Of a stretch of 64,000 nt of DNA, positions 35,869 through 49,452 are shown piece by piece. The stretch is from Paeniglutamicibacter antarcticus (GTDB taxonomy: Bacteria > Actinomycetota > Actinomycetes > Actinomycetales > Micrococcaceae). Each line of letters opens with the position of its first letter. The stretch's first letter is position 1. Below the pieces are notes generated by a model. That model was given only the letters and a program-made list of their open reading frames with translations. It ran no database searches and had not been told where the DNA came from. The stretch covers positions 32,796 through 96,795 of the forward strand of contig NZ_CZJT01000097.1 in NCBI RefSeq assembly GCF_900010755.1, in the 5' to 3' direction. Position numbers and translations under genes: made by a program.

Positions 35869-36840
35869 TCATGACGGAAGAACGGTTTTCCGGTAAACGA
35901 CGTTCGTTCTGGTCACGGAAAACCCCAGCCGCGCGTACAAGCCCACGGCTCCGGTAGGACTGTGGGCGTCGACGCTCAATTCCACCTTGGAAAAATCATC
36001 CTCAAGGGCAGAATCGACGACTTCTGAGAGAACCCTGACGGCGTAGCCCTTGCCTCGGGAATCCCGGGCGGAACCCACACGCGCCACATACAGTTCACCC
36101 GGCGACCATTCTGAAACCAGTACATATGAAAGCACTTGCTGGGCGTCACCCGACTGATCGTTCGACACCAGGATCCGGGATCGTTCGGCACGAAAAGAAC
36201 GAGCCGAAATCATGTTGTCCCACTCCTCTGCTGTTTTTGGCGTTGACCCCCAATGATCGGAAAACGCCTCGTTATCAAGCAGTCGAACCCGTTCGGACCA
36301 TTCCGGGCCAAAGGGCAGGGTTGAAACCGGGCCCTGGGCTTCTTGCCGCTCAGTTTCTTTTCTAAAATCCACAACGGTAACTGTCATGTCTTGGAAGTAC
36401 CGAACCGGAAGGTATCCCCTGACTTCCGCCATGATTCCGGCACTATGCCCCGGAACGTTTCCCCACATGTCGAACGCTGTGGCAGACCCAGGGTGCATGA
36501 GTGCCGCCTTAATGATTCCACGCCTCTCCAATAGATTCATCAGGCTGCTACCAATGCCCTGCCTACGGTAATCGGGATGGACTCCACCATCGATCGACAC
36601 GCGACTCTGGCCTTCACGCAGCTGCTGGCCCACACGCACTTGGCCGAACCCGACAAGCTTGCCTTCTGCCCAGATGGCCACCGTGTCCAACTCGGGCTCT
36701 TTGCCTGGCTCATGCAATTCCTCAAGCAGATCTTCAGGCCCGTAAACCTCGTCCGTGGAATCGGCGATTGCCAAAAGGTTGGTCAGCTCGGACCAAGCAT
36801 TAACATCTTGATTCCGGATCCAACCAAAGGACAGGTCCAT
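35869..36840 (-). CDS. Tandem GNAT acetyltransferase
   Basis: The 323-residue protein carries two GNAT domains. The first has the acetyl-CoA loop SIDGGVHPDYRRQGIGSSLMNLLE (about 90-115), the second VGSARDSRGKGYAVRVLSEVVD (about 253-275) followed by ELSVDAHSPTGAVGLYARLGF. This twin layout is that of mycothiol synthase MshD and of other actinobacterial acetyltransferases; I see no feature that decides between them. AAAGGA lies 8 bases before ATG 36840. The gene is convergent with the LysE exporter. Confidence 0.82.
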   Translation of the reverse strand: MDLSFGWIRNQDVNAWSELTNLLAIADSTDEVYGPEDLLEELHEPGKEPELDTVAIWAEGKLVGFGQVRVGQQLREGQSRVSIDGGVHPDYRRQGIGSSLMNLLERRGIIKAALMHPGSATAFDMWGNVPGHSAGIMAEVRGYLPVRYFQDMTVTVVDFRKETERQEAQGPVSTLPFGPEWSERVRLLDNEAFSDHWGSTPKTAEEWDNMISARSFRAERSRILVSNDQSGDAQQVLSYVLVSEWSPGELYVARVGSARDSRGKGYAVRVLSEVVDSALEDDFSKVELSVDAHSPTGAVGLYARLGFSVTRTNVVYRKTVLPS

Positions 36841-37095
36841 GCTTGTATCCTTTCGATATCCACCGATTGTGGACTACGTCCCGGCGGAGTTGATTCAATG
36901 TATCGCACCAATTCGACTCACAAAAAAGTTTTCGCCAAATACAGTGATTTCAACGCTTTCGGATAGAGGCAAATTTAGCAACACACTGTGCACGGAAGTT
37001 ATCCACAGGTGGGGATAAAACTGTGGGTTACGTCGCTTAATCCTGAAAATTCCCGAACTTCAGCACCTGAAATCGATCAAATTGCATGCTTGTAA

Positions 37096-37125
37096 GTTAT
37101 TAACACTGTGGACAAGGTGTGTGGA
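37096..37125 (+). repeat. Imperfect 30-bp direct repeat, copy 1
   Basis: GTTATTAACACTGTGGACAA followed by GGTGTGTGGA at 37096-37125 matches GTTATTAACAGTGTGGATAA followed by GTGCTGTGGA at 37377-37406 with few changes. Each copy contains a DnaA-box-like core, so this is a duplicated module and not chance box density. Confidence 0.7.
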
Positions 37126-37376
37126 AAACATTTTGCCACACACGTGACCAGGGTCAATCCATCCGCGGAATTTCGCTGATTAGGTCATACTTTCGAACAC
37201 CCCTAGAGGGCCTGCGCGGCATTCGGAATCCACGCCTACGCACAGGTTGTGCACTAAGTTATCCACAGTTGTGGATGAAATTGTGCATATTGTGCGAACT
37301 ATCCCCATGCAAGTCGAAAAACAGCGTCAGCATGCCGTCGAAGGATCGCCGGGTCGGGTGAATTACACCGTTGTGA

Positions 37377-37406
37377 GTTATTAACAGTGTGGATAAGTGC
37401 TGTGGA
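37377..37406 (+). repeat. Imperfect 30-bp direct repeat, copy 2
   Basis: Second copy of the DnaA-box module, about 280 bases from the first and just before the end of the rhomboid gene. It holds the consensus-like TGTGGATAA and TGTGGATAG boxes. Confidence 0.7.
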
Positions 37407-37436
37407 TAGTTCTTCGAAAACGTCCACCCGGACCTA

Positions 37437-38303
37437 CTACAATCGCAGCGGAACCGTTGAAGCCCCCCAGAAGGTCAGCGCAACCAAAAGCAGTACCAAG
37501 AGAACCGTTCCGATCCACTGCATTGCCGAGCGTTTGGGTCCCTTGGGTGCGTAAGCAAACACAGCTGCAGAGGCGGCGCCAACCACCAGGCCGCCGACAT
37601 GGGCTTCCCAAGAGATTCCCGGGAAAATAAAACCGATGGCCAGGTTGATGGCCATGAGAATCCCGATCTGCACTACTGGAATCCCTCGGGAACGCATGAG
37701 CACAAACAATGCGGCGAAGAGCCCGAACACCGCACCGGAAGCACCCACCACAGGTGACAGTGGACTGGAAATCAACAAGACTGCGACGGAACCGCCCAAG
37801 GCCGAAACCAAATACAGGGCAAGGAACCGGCTCCGCCCAAGCATCGGTTCAAGAACCCGTCCACAGATGTACAGCGCATACATGTTGAAGGCAATATGCC
37901 CGATAAATGTGGGGGAGTGTGCGAACGCCGACGTCAACATGCGCCAGGGTTCGGCCGGACCGAAGGGGCTGGTGAATATTCCCGCGTACATGAGCTGGTC
38001 GGTCAAGCCGGAAATGACCATTTGCAGGCCAAACACCACCACATTGATGCCGATGAGAATGTACGTTACCAGCGGTCGCCCATCGGTGGCCTTGCCACCA
38101 AATACCGTACGGGTTGAAGGAATGTTTTTGCTGGCTTCACGCACGCAGTCAACGCACTGGGTGCCGACCGCGGCCGTCACCTGGCATTCGGCACATGCAG
38201 GACGTCCACAGCGCTGGCAGGTGACATAGGAAATTCGGTCCGGGTGCCGGGGGCATACCGGGGCCGAAAGGGCTTGGTCCGGGTTGGAAATGCCATAAGA
38301 CAT
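37437..38303 (-). CDS. Rhomboid intramembrane serine protease with N-terminal zinc finger
   Basis: The 288-residue protein begins with a Cys/His-rich B-box-like finger (VCPRHPDRISYVTCQRCGRPACAEC, then QCVDC). The rhomboid domain follows: HIAFNMYALYICGRVLEPMLG has the conserved His-Asn, VGASGAVFGLFAALFV the catalytic Ser, and SWEAHVGGLVVGAASA the catalytic His. A C-terminal helix makes seven in all. ATG 38303 has AGGAG upstream and is preferred to a longer frame from 38333. It cleaves membrane proteins; its substrates are unknown. Confidence 0.9.
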   Translation of the reverse strand: MSYGISNPDQALSAPVCPRHPDRISYVTCQRCGRPACAECQVTAAVGTQCVDCVREASKNIPSTRTVFGGKATDGRPLVTYILIGINVVVFGLQMVISGLTDQLMYAGIFTSPFGPAEPWRMLTSAFAHSPTFIGHIAFNMYALYICGRVLEPMLGRSRFLALYLVSALGGSVAVLLISSPLSPVVGASGAVFGLFAALFVLMRSRGIPVVQIGILMAINLAIGFIFPGISWEAHVGGLVVGAASAAVFAYAPKGPKRSAMQWIGTVLLVLLLVALTFWGASTVPLRL

Positions 38304-38433
38304 TGAAGGTTTCTCCTGCTTGTTTGCTGTCATCGCCTAGGCAATGGGTTCTTCAACATAATGCCCCACAAAACTGGGGAATGACTTGGACTGTGTACTT
38401 GATTGCAGTTCCCCCGGGATGCGGGGGCAAATG

Positions 38434-38487
38434 AAACGGCTCCGTGTACCGGCCTCGGGGAAACGAGGTTGGTACACGGAGCCGTTC
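38434..38487. terminator. Long hairpin between ppiA and the rhomboid gene
   Basis: AAACGGCTCCGTGTACC pairs with GGTACACGGAGCCGTT over 16 bases, with an inner CCTCG/CGAGG pairing around GGGAAA. It ends the cyclophilin transcript on the minus strand, 40 bases after its stop; a T-run is weak. Confidence 0.7.
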
Positions 38488-38526
38488 AAACCGACGGCGC
38501 CATGAACTGGCGCCGGTTTCGGATCT

Positions 38527-39072
38527 TTAGAGTTCGACGATGTCGATGCTGGAGATCACGACGTCTTCCAGCGGCTTGTCACGGCCGTCGGTCGGGGTGG
38601 CGTTGAGTGCGTCAACAACCTTGCGTGATGCTTCGTCGGTGACGTCACCGAAGATGGTGTGCTTGCCCTGCAGCCAGGTGGTCGGAACCGAGGTGATGAA
38701 GAACTGGGAACCGTTGGTGCCCTTGCCGCCGCGGGTACCGGCGTTGGCCATGGCCAACTTGTACGATTCGCGGAAGTCCAGTTCCGGGTTGATTTCGTCA
38801 TCAAAGTTGTAGCCGGGGCCGCCGATGCCCTGGCCCAGCGGATCGCCGCCCTGGATCATGAAATCGGAGATGATGCGGTGGAAGATCGTGCCGTTGTACA
38901 ACGGGGTATTGACCTTTTCTTCGCCGCTCTTCGGGTCGTTCCAGGTCTGCTCACCGGTGGAAAGGCCAATGAAGTTCTTGACCGTCTTCGGAGCGTGGTT
39001 CGCGAAGAGGTTGACGACGATGTCGCCCAAGTTGGTGTGAATGGTTGCTGTGTGCGTAGGGATTGCAGTCAT
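38527..39072 (-). CDS. ppiA: Peptidyl-prolyl cis-trans isomerase, cyclophilin type
   Basis: The 181-residue cyclophilin has the complete core: ATIHTNLGDIVVNLFANHAPKTVKNFIGLS, NGTIFHRIISDFMIQGGDPLGQGIGGPGY (with the catalytic Arg in FHRI), MANAGTRGGKGTNGSQFFITSV and LQGKHTIFGDVTDEASRKVVDAL. It lacks a signal peptide, so it is cytosolic and helps proline-limited folding. ATG 39072 with GGAAG upstream is chosen over a frame from 39099. A ppiA gene is common at this position in actinobacterial origin regions. Confidence 0.94.
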   Translation of the reverse strand: MTAIPTHTATIHTNLGDIVVNLFANHAPKTVKNFIGLSTGEQTWNDPKSGEEKVNTPLYNGTIFHRIISDFMIQGGDPLGQGIGGPGYNFDDEINPELDFRESYKLAMANAGTRGGKGTNGSQFFITSVPTTWLQGKHTIFGDVTDEASRKVVDALNATPTDGRDKPLEDVVISSIDIVEL

Positions 39073-39233
39073 AAAATCATTCTTCCATGCCCCTCGCAAG
39101 CCGGTGAGCCAACGGCTACGCGTTCAGTGAACACCGGTAGGCACCATTGATATATGCCCGCAGGGTAATGACTGTAAGACCTTCGGCACCGTAGGCTATG
39201 ACAAAGCCACCGAAACGAAAAAAGGGGTTCACT

Positions 39234-40256
39234 ATGAAGTCAGAACGTATCGCACGCGACTTTGGTGAAAGTGTTGCCACAAGTGCAGAACAAGCTTTGG
39301 ACTGGGCGGGGCCGAAGATTGATACCGCCGTCAAGTGGGCGGTTCCACGCATAGAAAAGGGCATTGAGACCGCTTCCCCGAAGATCCAGGAAGGCCTGAA
39401 TTGGGCTGCAAATGAGCTCTCGGAGACTGTTGCCAAGGTGACCCCCCTCCTGCAGGATTCCCTTGATCGCGTCGGTCCGAAGATTTCCGCAGCCATTGAT
39501 GAAGCCACCCCGCGCGTGCAAAAAGCCGTCGACCGCGCAACCCCCGCGCTGAATGAAGCAATCGACAAGGCAGCACCTGCCTTGCAGCACGCACGCGACG
39601 TGGTGCTGCACGAATACATTCCCGCAGCCAATGCGAAGCTCGGCCAAGCTGCCGAGTACACGACACGCAAGCTCGAAGAAGCTCAGATCCCGGCAACAGT
39701 GGAAAAGATTGTCGATTCACTGACACCTGAACCGGAAACGATTGAACGAGTGCAGCATGCGGCAACAGCCGCCACTGAGCAGACAGTCAAGGAGCTAAAA
39801 CACGTGCAGAAATCGGCCAAGAAGAAAAAGGGCCTCCTGATCTTTGTCATCATCGCTGCGGCCGGAACAGCTGCTGTTGCTGCATGGCGTGCGTCGAAAC
39901 CAATCGATGACCCATGGAAAACCCCGGCCCCGGTTGAGCCAACTACAGTGCGCGCCACTGTTGCTGAGGAAACCGCAGCAACTGTTGACGAAGTGCGGGA
40001 TCAAGTGGCGCAGTCTGCGTCAGCCGCCAAGGAATCCGCTGAAAAGCTTGCCGGAAAGACCTCTGATAAGACTGCAGAGGTGGTTGAGGATGCCAAGGAA
40101 TCTGTTGAGTCCGCCAAGGATGAGATTTCCGAGGCAGCAAGCCAGGCGAAGCACAAAGCCGAAGGGACAGTTTCCGCTGCAGCTGATAAAGCTGCGGATG
40201 TTCTCGAGGACGTAAAGTCCAAGGCCCCGAAACCATCCCCGCGTCCTAAGAAATAA
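39234..40256 (+). CDS. Helical-repeat membrane protein, apolipoprotein-like
   Basis: The 340-residue protein is unrecognised by name. Residues about 10-120 consist of repeats of roughly 11-22 residues built like AGPKIDTAVKWAVPRIEKG and ATPRVQKAVDRATPALNEA, with Pro at regular intervals, as in amphipathic apolipoprotein helices. A Lys-rich motif (KSAKKKKG) and one membrane helix (LLIFVIIAAAGTAAVAAW) follow near 200. The C-terminal 120 residues are Ala/Lys/Glu/Asp-rich (AKESVESAKDEISEAASQAKHKAEG), resembling LEA-type or YtxH-like stress proteins. AAAGGGG precedes ATG 39234. It stands alone, divergent from ppiA. Confidence 0.82.
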   Translation: MKSERIARDFGESVATSAEQALDWAGPKIDTAVKWAVPRIEKGIETASPKIQEGLNWAANELSETVAKVTPLLQDSLDRVGPKISAAIDEATPRVQKAVDRATPALNEAIDKAAPALQHARDVVLHEYIPAANAKLGQAAEYTTRKLEEAQIPATVEKIVDSLTPEPETIERVQHAATAATEQTVKELKHVQKSAKKKKGLLIFVIIAAAGTAAVAAWRASKPIDDPWKTPAPVEPTTVRATVAEETAATVDEVRDQVAQSASAAKESAEKLAGKTSDKTAEVVEDAKESVESAKDEISEAASQAKHKAEGTVSAAADKAADVLEDVKSKAPKPSPRPKK

Positions 40257-40336
40257 TCACACAAGCCATGTTCGGTGGCATTGGAGAACGATTGAACACT
40301 CGCCGTTCCAAGTACCCCACCGAAATCAGGGCGGTG

Positions 40337-40375
40337 TGTTTGGTCAGCCCATTCTTCGAGTGGGGCTTCCAAACA
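40337..40375. terminator. Possible terminator between convergent genes
   Basis: TGTTTGG pairs with CCAAACA and AGCCCA with TGGGGCT around TTCTTCGAG, forming a hairpin in the 211-base gap between the convergent helical-repeat and transporter genes. There is no T-run, so the role is uncertain. I see nothing else in this gap. Confidence 0.35.
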
Positions 40376-40467
40376 TGCCGTCCTGATGCGTTTCCGGCCA
40401 AGGCCCCTCAATGACGCTTCAGGACGCTCTCACTGCCCATTGGAGCCTCTCGTTGACCCTGGACTCC

Positions 40468-41394
40468 CTAGAGCGCACTTCCAGGTGTTTGCGGGGCTAT
40501 TGGGGGCTGCTGGGGCGCTTTCCGTGGTTTGGCATGCCCTTGGCCTCGGACCACGAAGACGAGGCCACCCAGGATGAACGCAAGCCCAATGATTGTGGCA
40601 GCGGGGAGAACTTGGCCCAGGAACAGGGCAGCTAGCAAGGCGGCGCCAGGGATTTCGAGCAGGATCAACGTTGAGACTGTCAGTGGCCCGAGACTCGAAA
40701 CCAGATGGTTAAAGGCCGAGTGCCCAAGGATCTGGGCAAAAAACGCCAAGGCGATGATGCCGATCCAACCATGGGCATCAAAGCCCCACACAGGAATGTC
40801 GAAGGCCAGGCATATCCCCAGCAGGATGATCGAGGTCATTCCGTAGCAAAGCGTCGTATACGTGCTGGTGCCCATGGTCGCCCGCGCCTTGGACCCTGCC
40901 ATCGTGTAGGCAGCAGCAAGAACGCCACCGATGACGGCAAGCACGTCACCGATCAGTGCTTCACGTCCCGAACCGATATCGAATCCGGTGATGACCACGA
41001 CGCCGGCAAAGGACAGCAGAATCCCCAGTCCCACCTGCCAGCCGTATCTTGTGCCGCGCAGGGTTTGAAATAGCGCAATCCAAACTGCTTGCAAACAGAC
41101 GAGCGCCGTGGCGGCAGCCACCGTTGTCATCCGGACTGAAATCATGAAGCACACGAAGTGCAGGGCCAGCGCCACTGCTGCAACCGCACTCCAGCCCCAT
41201 TCCCGCCGCCCCAGACGGCCAAATGATCGGGGGTCCGTGGCCACGGCGGGAACAGCCATGACGGCAGTGCCTATGGCATTGCGCCATAGGGCCATGGACA
41301 GTGCGGGAACCGCCGGAAACGCAGCAATAATCGGGCCAGAGGCGGCAACGCCGAGAATACCGACGATTGAAAGAATAATATTCACGATTACCAC
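40468..41394 (-). CDS. EamA/DMT-superfamily transporter
   Basis: The 308-residue protein has ten predicted helices arranged as two EamA halves: the first runs to about residue 145 (FVCFMISVRMTTVAAATALVCLQAVWIALFQ), the second contains GDVLAVIGGVLAAAYTMAGSKAR and ALAFFAQILGHSAFNHLV with the late GPLTVSTLILLEIPGAALLAALFLG. Such proteins export amino acids or other metabolites. The Gln/Pro/Lys-rich tail is cytosolic. The GTG 41394 start has no strong ribosome site and a second GTG 9 bases later is possible. Confidence 0.87.
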   Translation of the reverse strand: MVIVNIILSIVGILGVAASGPIIAAFPAVPALSMALWRNAIGTAVMAVPAVATDPRSFGRLGRREWGWSAVAAVALALHFVCFMISVRMTTVAAATALVCLQAVWIALFQTLRGTRYGWQVGLGILLSFAGVVVITGFDIGSGREALIGDVLAVIGGVLAAAYTMAGSKARATMGTSTYTTLCYGMTSIILLGICLAFDIPVWGFDAHGWIGIIALAFFAQILGHSAFNHLVSSLGPLTVSTLILLEIPGAALLAALFLGQVLPAATIIGLAFILGGLVFVVRGQGHAKPRKAPQQPPIAPQTPGSAL

Positions 41395-41460
41395 TCTTTG
41401 TGTCCGGGGACCGATTCCGGATCGGGGGAGTCCCAGGGGCGGGTTGGCCCCCGGACATGC

Positions 41461-41492
41461 GAAAGGCCCGGAACATTTGTTCCGGGCCTTTC
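41461..41492 (-). terminator. Hairpin downstream of tRNA-Ala
   Basis: GAAAGGCCCGGAAC pairs with GTTCCGGGCCTTTC around a short AT-rich loop just beyond the 3' end of tRNA-Ala. It likely ends the tRNA transcript. Confidence 0.75.
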
Positions 41493-41499
41493 GTTACTG

Positions 41500-41572
41500 T
41501 GGAGACTAGGGGGGTCGAACCCCTGACCTGAAGCTTGCAAAGCTACCGCTCTACCAACTGAGCTAAGTCCCC
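41500..41572 (-). tRNA. tRNA-Ala (TGC)
   Basis: The minus-strand sequence runs GGGGACTTAGCTCAGTTGG to CTAGTCTCCA, a 7-bp acceptor stem with discriminator A. The anticodon loop CTTTGCAAG gives TGC, and GGTTCGACCCC is the T arm. It forms a pair with tRNA-Ile downstream of gyrA, as is usual in this group. Confidence 0.96.
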
Positions 41573-41738
41573 GTATGAGTTCAGGATACCTTATCGGTGC
41601 CCTGACTCCAGCTGGCCTTATCGGCCGATGATTCCTTCAACTTACAATATCCTACTATGCTTGCGGCTATTGCCACTAACACCAGAAGCTTCCGCATGGG
41701 ACACTTCCTTTCGCATACTGCTCGGACGAGGGAATCCG

Positions 41739-41812
41739 TGGGCGTACCTGGACTTGAACCAGGGACCTCTTCGTTATCAGCGAAGCGCTCTAACCGCCTG
41801 AGCTATACGCCC
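41739..41812 (-). tRNA. tRNA-Ile (GAT)
   Basis: The minus-strand sequence runs GGGCGTATAGCTCAGGCGG to GGTACGCCCA, 74 bases. The anticodon loop CTGATAAC gives GAT and GGTTCAAGTCC is the T arm. It lies upstream of tRNA-Ala in the same direction. Confidence 0.96.
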
Positions 41813-41859
41813 TCTTTGTTCCCGCTGGGAACGAGATAAAACATTACATGACAAATACC

Positions 41860-41912
41860 CAAACAAACAAATCGGCCTCCGGGTCGGCTTCGTGGAAGCC
41901 GGCCCGGAGGCC
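41860..41912 (-). terminator. Terminator of the gyrB-gyrA-DUF3566 operon
   Basis: GGCCTCCGGGTCGGCTT (41874-41890) pairs with AAGCCGGCCCGGAGGCC (41896-41912) with one mismatch. On the minus strand it is followed by a T-rich run (TTTGTTTGTTTG), typical of an intrinsic terminator. Confidence 0.88.
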
Positions 41913-41934
41913 AAATTTTGCGTGATTCCGGCGA

Positions 41935-42536
41935 TTAATCGTCCGTCAGGGTCACGCCAATGCCACCAACAAGAGTCGATGAGAGGTTGTAAAGCACTGC
42001 CGCGAGCATTGAGAGCGCCGTGAGGAGCACCACATTTACCACGGCGATGATGGTCGCGAAGGATGCAACCTGACCCAACGAAGCGATCTTCGTGAGGTCG
42101 AAGCTGCTTTCGGTGCCGATGATCTCAGCCAGCAAGGTATTGATGGTGCCGAAAATGCCGGTCAAATCCAGGATTGTCCAGAAGACCACCGAAGCGACAA
42201 CCACAACGATGCCCAAGGCCACCGAAAGCAGGAACGCCATCTTCAAAACCGACCATGGGTCGACCTTGGAGATCAGCAAGCGGGCCTTGCGGACCTTCGC
42301 CTTCGGCGCGGGACGCACCAACTGCTGCGGGCGCGCGCCATTGGGTACGCCGGCCGGGCGCTGACCTGCCGGGCGCGGTGCCGACCCGGCGGGGCGCGGA
42401 GCCCCTGCCGGACGCTGTGCGGTTCCGGGGCGCGGTGCCGCACCTGCCGGACGGGGTGCGCCTACTGGGGTCTGTCGTGGCGCTGCGGGACGGGTGCCAC
42501 CAGTGCCGCCCGCTGGGCGGGGCGTATTCGGGGTGC

Positions 42537-42540
<4 letters not shown>
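41935..42540 (-). CDS. DUF3566 transmembrane protein
   Basis: The 201-residue protein has a long low-complexity N-terminus (about residues 1-85) of Pro, Arg, Ala and Gly, with repeats such as [18 protein letters not shown]. The DUF3566 domain follows with two helices ([28 protein letters not shown] and [27 protein letters not shown]). It occurs after gyrA in many actinobacteria; its role is unknown. GTG 42540 overlaps the gyrA stop (GTGA), so it is translated with gyrase. Confidence 0.88.
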
Positions 42541-45227
<2,687 letters not shown>

Positions 45228-45290
45228 CGATTTCTTCCTCTAGTCAAAAGTCTGTGTGTCAAACGCTGGGGAGTTGGTGCGGCGGCCGGA

Positions 45291-47384
<2,094 letters not shown>

Positions 47385-47640
47385 AGGTGCTACAGACTCC
47401 TCAAACAGTGGAAGGCCGGACACCGGAGGTGCCCGATCATGAACCGGCGCTCACCCTCGCGAGGAAGCGCCCTACTACCAATTCTACCGTGTCACACCAA
47501 ATTTTTGCGGTATTGAACGAGTACAACATGCCGCCAATGGCCGCCGAATGCACTTAGAACCGATTTGTTCGACCCAATGCGGGGGGCTATGTACCCTGAG
47601 GGCTCCCAGTGCGCCAGTGAGCCCGCTACGCGCTCACCTT

Positions 47641-48189
47641 TTATCCGTAGGTGTCGCGTGGTCCGCGGCCCTTAACTGTGCGTCCGCCATGCCGCCAACT
47701 TGGCGCAGCCGGGCCGAGCACACGGATCACGGTGATCACGCCCTGCCCGAGTTCCTTGTCGAAATGCTTGAGAAGTTCGTGGGAAAGCAGACGCATCTGG
47801 GTGGCCCAGGTCGTCGAATCACAGCGCACCACCACTGTTGAATCCTCAAAGGACTCGGGGGTGCAATGCTCGGCAATTTGCGGTCCAACCAGCTCACTCC
47901 AGCGTGAGAGCACGGATCCGACGGCCACCGGGGCACTCCAACCACGGTCACGCACGATCTTTCCGAAGAGGTTTCCGATTTCCTGCGGATCGCGCCCATC
48001 TGAATATTTCGCAGGTGCGCTGCTCGCCTTGCGGCGGGCCTTGCGTGCCGATGCATTTTCCTCGAATTTTGCTGCCTTGGCCGCATCAATCCGGGCTTCG
48101 CCGCGACTCAGTGCCGATTCGCGCATCCGGTTCAGGATGGCCCGGGTCGCATCGAGCGCCTCGGGTTTGTGTGGATCTTGCTCACTCAT
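47641..48189 (-). CDS. DciA-like DUF721 protein
   Basis: The 182-residue protein has a basic N-terminal half (ARKARRKASSAPAKYSDGRDP) and a DUF721 KH-like domain: VAVGSVLSRWSELVGPQIAEHCTPESFEDSTVVVRCDSTTWATQMRLLSHELLKHF. Proteins of this family at recF-gyrB are the actinobacterial relatives of DciA, which loads the replicative helicase. Its ATG overlaps the recF stop by four bases. Function here is inferred from family and position. Confidence 0.85.
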   Translation of the reverse strand: MSEQDPHKPEALDATRAILNRMRESALSRGEARIDAAKAAKFEENASARKARRKASSAPAKYSDGRDPQEIGNLFGKIVRDRGWSAPVAVGSVLSRWSELVGPQIAEHCTPESFEDSTVVVRCDSTTWATQMRLLSHELLKHFDKELGQGVITVIRVLGPAAPSWRHGGRTVKGRGPRDTYG

Positions 48190-49385
48190 GCGTGGACCTG
48201 TCCCGGGCTGACCTTCAGGAAGACCCCGCCGAGCTCCTCGGGGACATCTCCGGCGACGGCAGCGGTGACGATGACTTGTTCGGCACCGGCAACAATCGCT
48301 GCCAACCGGCTGCGACGGGTCGCATCGAGTTCGGCAAACACGTCATCGAGGATCAGGATCGGGCCGGCGCCCGGGCGGGGATCATCTTCACCGAAAACTT
48401 TGTAGGCGGCAAGGCGCAGGGCAAGGCACAGCGACCAGGTTTCCCCGTGGGAAGCGTAGCCCTTGGCCGGCGCGGTCCCCAGGCGCAACAGGACGTCGTC
48501 CCGGTGCGGCCCCACCAAGGTTATTCCGCGTTCGAGTTCCTTCGGTCGTTTTTTGAGCAGCGCCGCGATGAACAGTTCCTCGAGTTCCGGCTGGCTGGCA
48601 TTCAGCAGCGCCGCCGGTGCGATGAGAGTTGTGTCGGCGTCGGTGCTTTCGCCTATTGAGGGGAAATCTTCATCAAAATCATCAAGGATCGTCGACCGGT
48701 AGAACGCTGAAGCTACCTTGTTGGCATCCGCAAGCGAGGCATACGCGGCGGCCATGTAGGGAGACAATAGCTCGAGCATGTCCAGCCTCCCGCGCAAAAG
48801 CCTTGCACCGGTCTGGGCGAGGTGGGTGTCCCACACGTCGAGTGTTGCTTCGTGGGCAGTCGAGGCCTTGCCCCCGAGACGGGCTGATTTCAGCAGGGCA
48901 TTGCGCTGTTTGAGCACCCGCTCGTAATCCCCGCGGGTGGCCGCTTCGCCGGGCCGCAAGGCAACCAGTAATTCGTCAAGGAAACGGCGTCGGTTTGACG
49001 GATCCCCCTTGACCAAGGCCAGGTCTTCCGGGGCAAAAAGCACGGTTCGGACGATGCCGAGAATTTCGCGGGCCCGCACCGGGTTTGCACGGTTGATCCG
49101 GGCTCGATTGGTCTTCCCTGCGGTGATTTCAACTTCGAGTGTGGTGACCTGCTTGGCTCGCTGGATCCGGGCTCTGACCAAGGCGCGTTCGGTTCCGAAG
49201 CGTAGCAGCGGGGCATCGTTTGTGACGCGGTGCGAGGAAAGATTTGCCAGATACCCGATGGCTTCGACGATGTTCGTTTTACCAACGCCGTTGGAACCTA
49301 CAAGGACATTGGTGCCAGGTCCCAGCTCGACATCGGCTTGCGCATACGAGCGAAAGTCGGTGAGAGAGACATGTGAAATGTACAC
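48186..49385 (-). CDS. recF: DNA replication and repair protein RecF
   Basis: The 399-residue SMC-like ATPase loads RecA at gaps with RecO and RecR. The Walker A motif is GSNGVGKT at residues 30-37, the QRP-like FAPEDLALVKGDPSNRRRFLD is characteristic of RecF, the signature region is GETWSLCLALRLAAYKVFG and Walker B is PILILDDVFAELD. ATG 49385 begins the conserved MYISHVSLTDFRSY. It is separated from dnaN by a terminator, so it has its own promoter or relies on read-through. Confidence 0.96.
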   Translation of the reverse strand: MYISHVSLTDFRSYAQADVELGPGTNVLVGSNGVGKTNIVEAIGYLANLSSHRVTNDAPLLRFGTERALVRARIQRAKQVTTLEVEITAGKTNRARINRANPVRAREILGIVRTVLFAPEDLALVKGDPSNRRRFLDELLVALRPGEAATRGDYERVLKQRNALLKSARLGGKASTAHEATLDVWDTHLAQTGARLLRGRLDMLELLSPYMAAAYASLADANKVASAFYRSTILDDFDEDFPSIGESTDADTTLIAPAALLNASQPELEELFIAALLKKRPKELERGITLVGPHRDDVLLRLGTAPAKGYASHGETWSLCLALRLAAYKVFGEDDPRPGAGPILILDDVFAELDATRRSRLAAIVAGAEQVIVTAAVAGDVPEELGGVFLKVSPGQVHA

Positions 49386-49452
49386 CTGAACGTCCTGCTA
49401 TGGGATCGAACATCCCTGAGGGATGGACGGATGAAAATGTGGATTTCCACGT

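Larger units (their letters stand above)
36841..37436. other. Intergenic region with a remote DnaA-box cluster
   Basis: No gene is seen in these 596 bases. DnaA-box-like 9-mers are at 36999-37007 (TTATCCACA), 37107-37115 (TGTGGACAA), 37259-37267 (TTATCCACA), 37270-37278 (TGTGGATGA), 37388-37396 (TGTGGATAA) and 37401-37409 (TGTGGATAG). The intervening sequence is AT-richer than the surrounding genes. The cluster lies about 14 kb from dnaA, outside the normal origin. Confidence 0.8.

Noticed and set aside
37119..37361. 80-residue open frame between the GNAT and rhomboid genes
   Set aside because: It reads through DnaA-box repeats and has no start signal; treated as part of the intergenic cluster.
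47385..47423. Longer gyrB start at GTG 47423
   Set aside because: It lacks a ribosome site and would place the GAGGAG motif inside the coding sequence.
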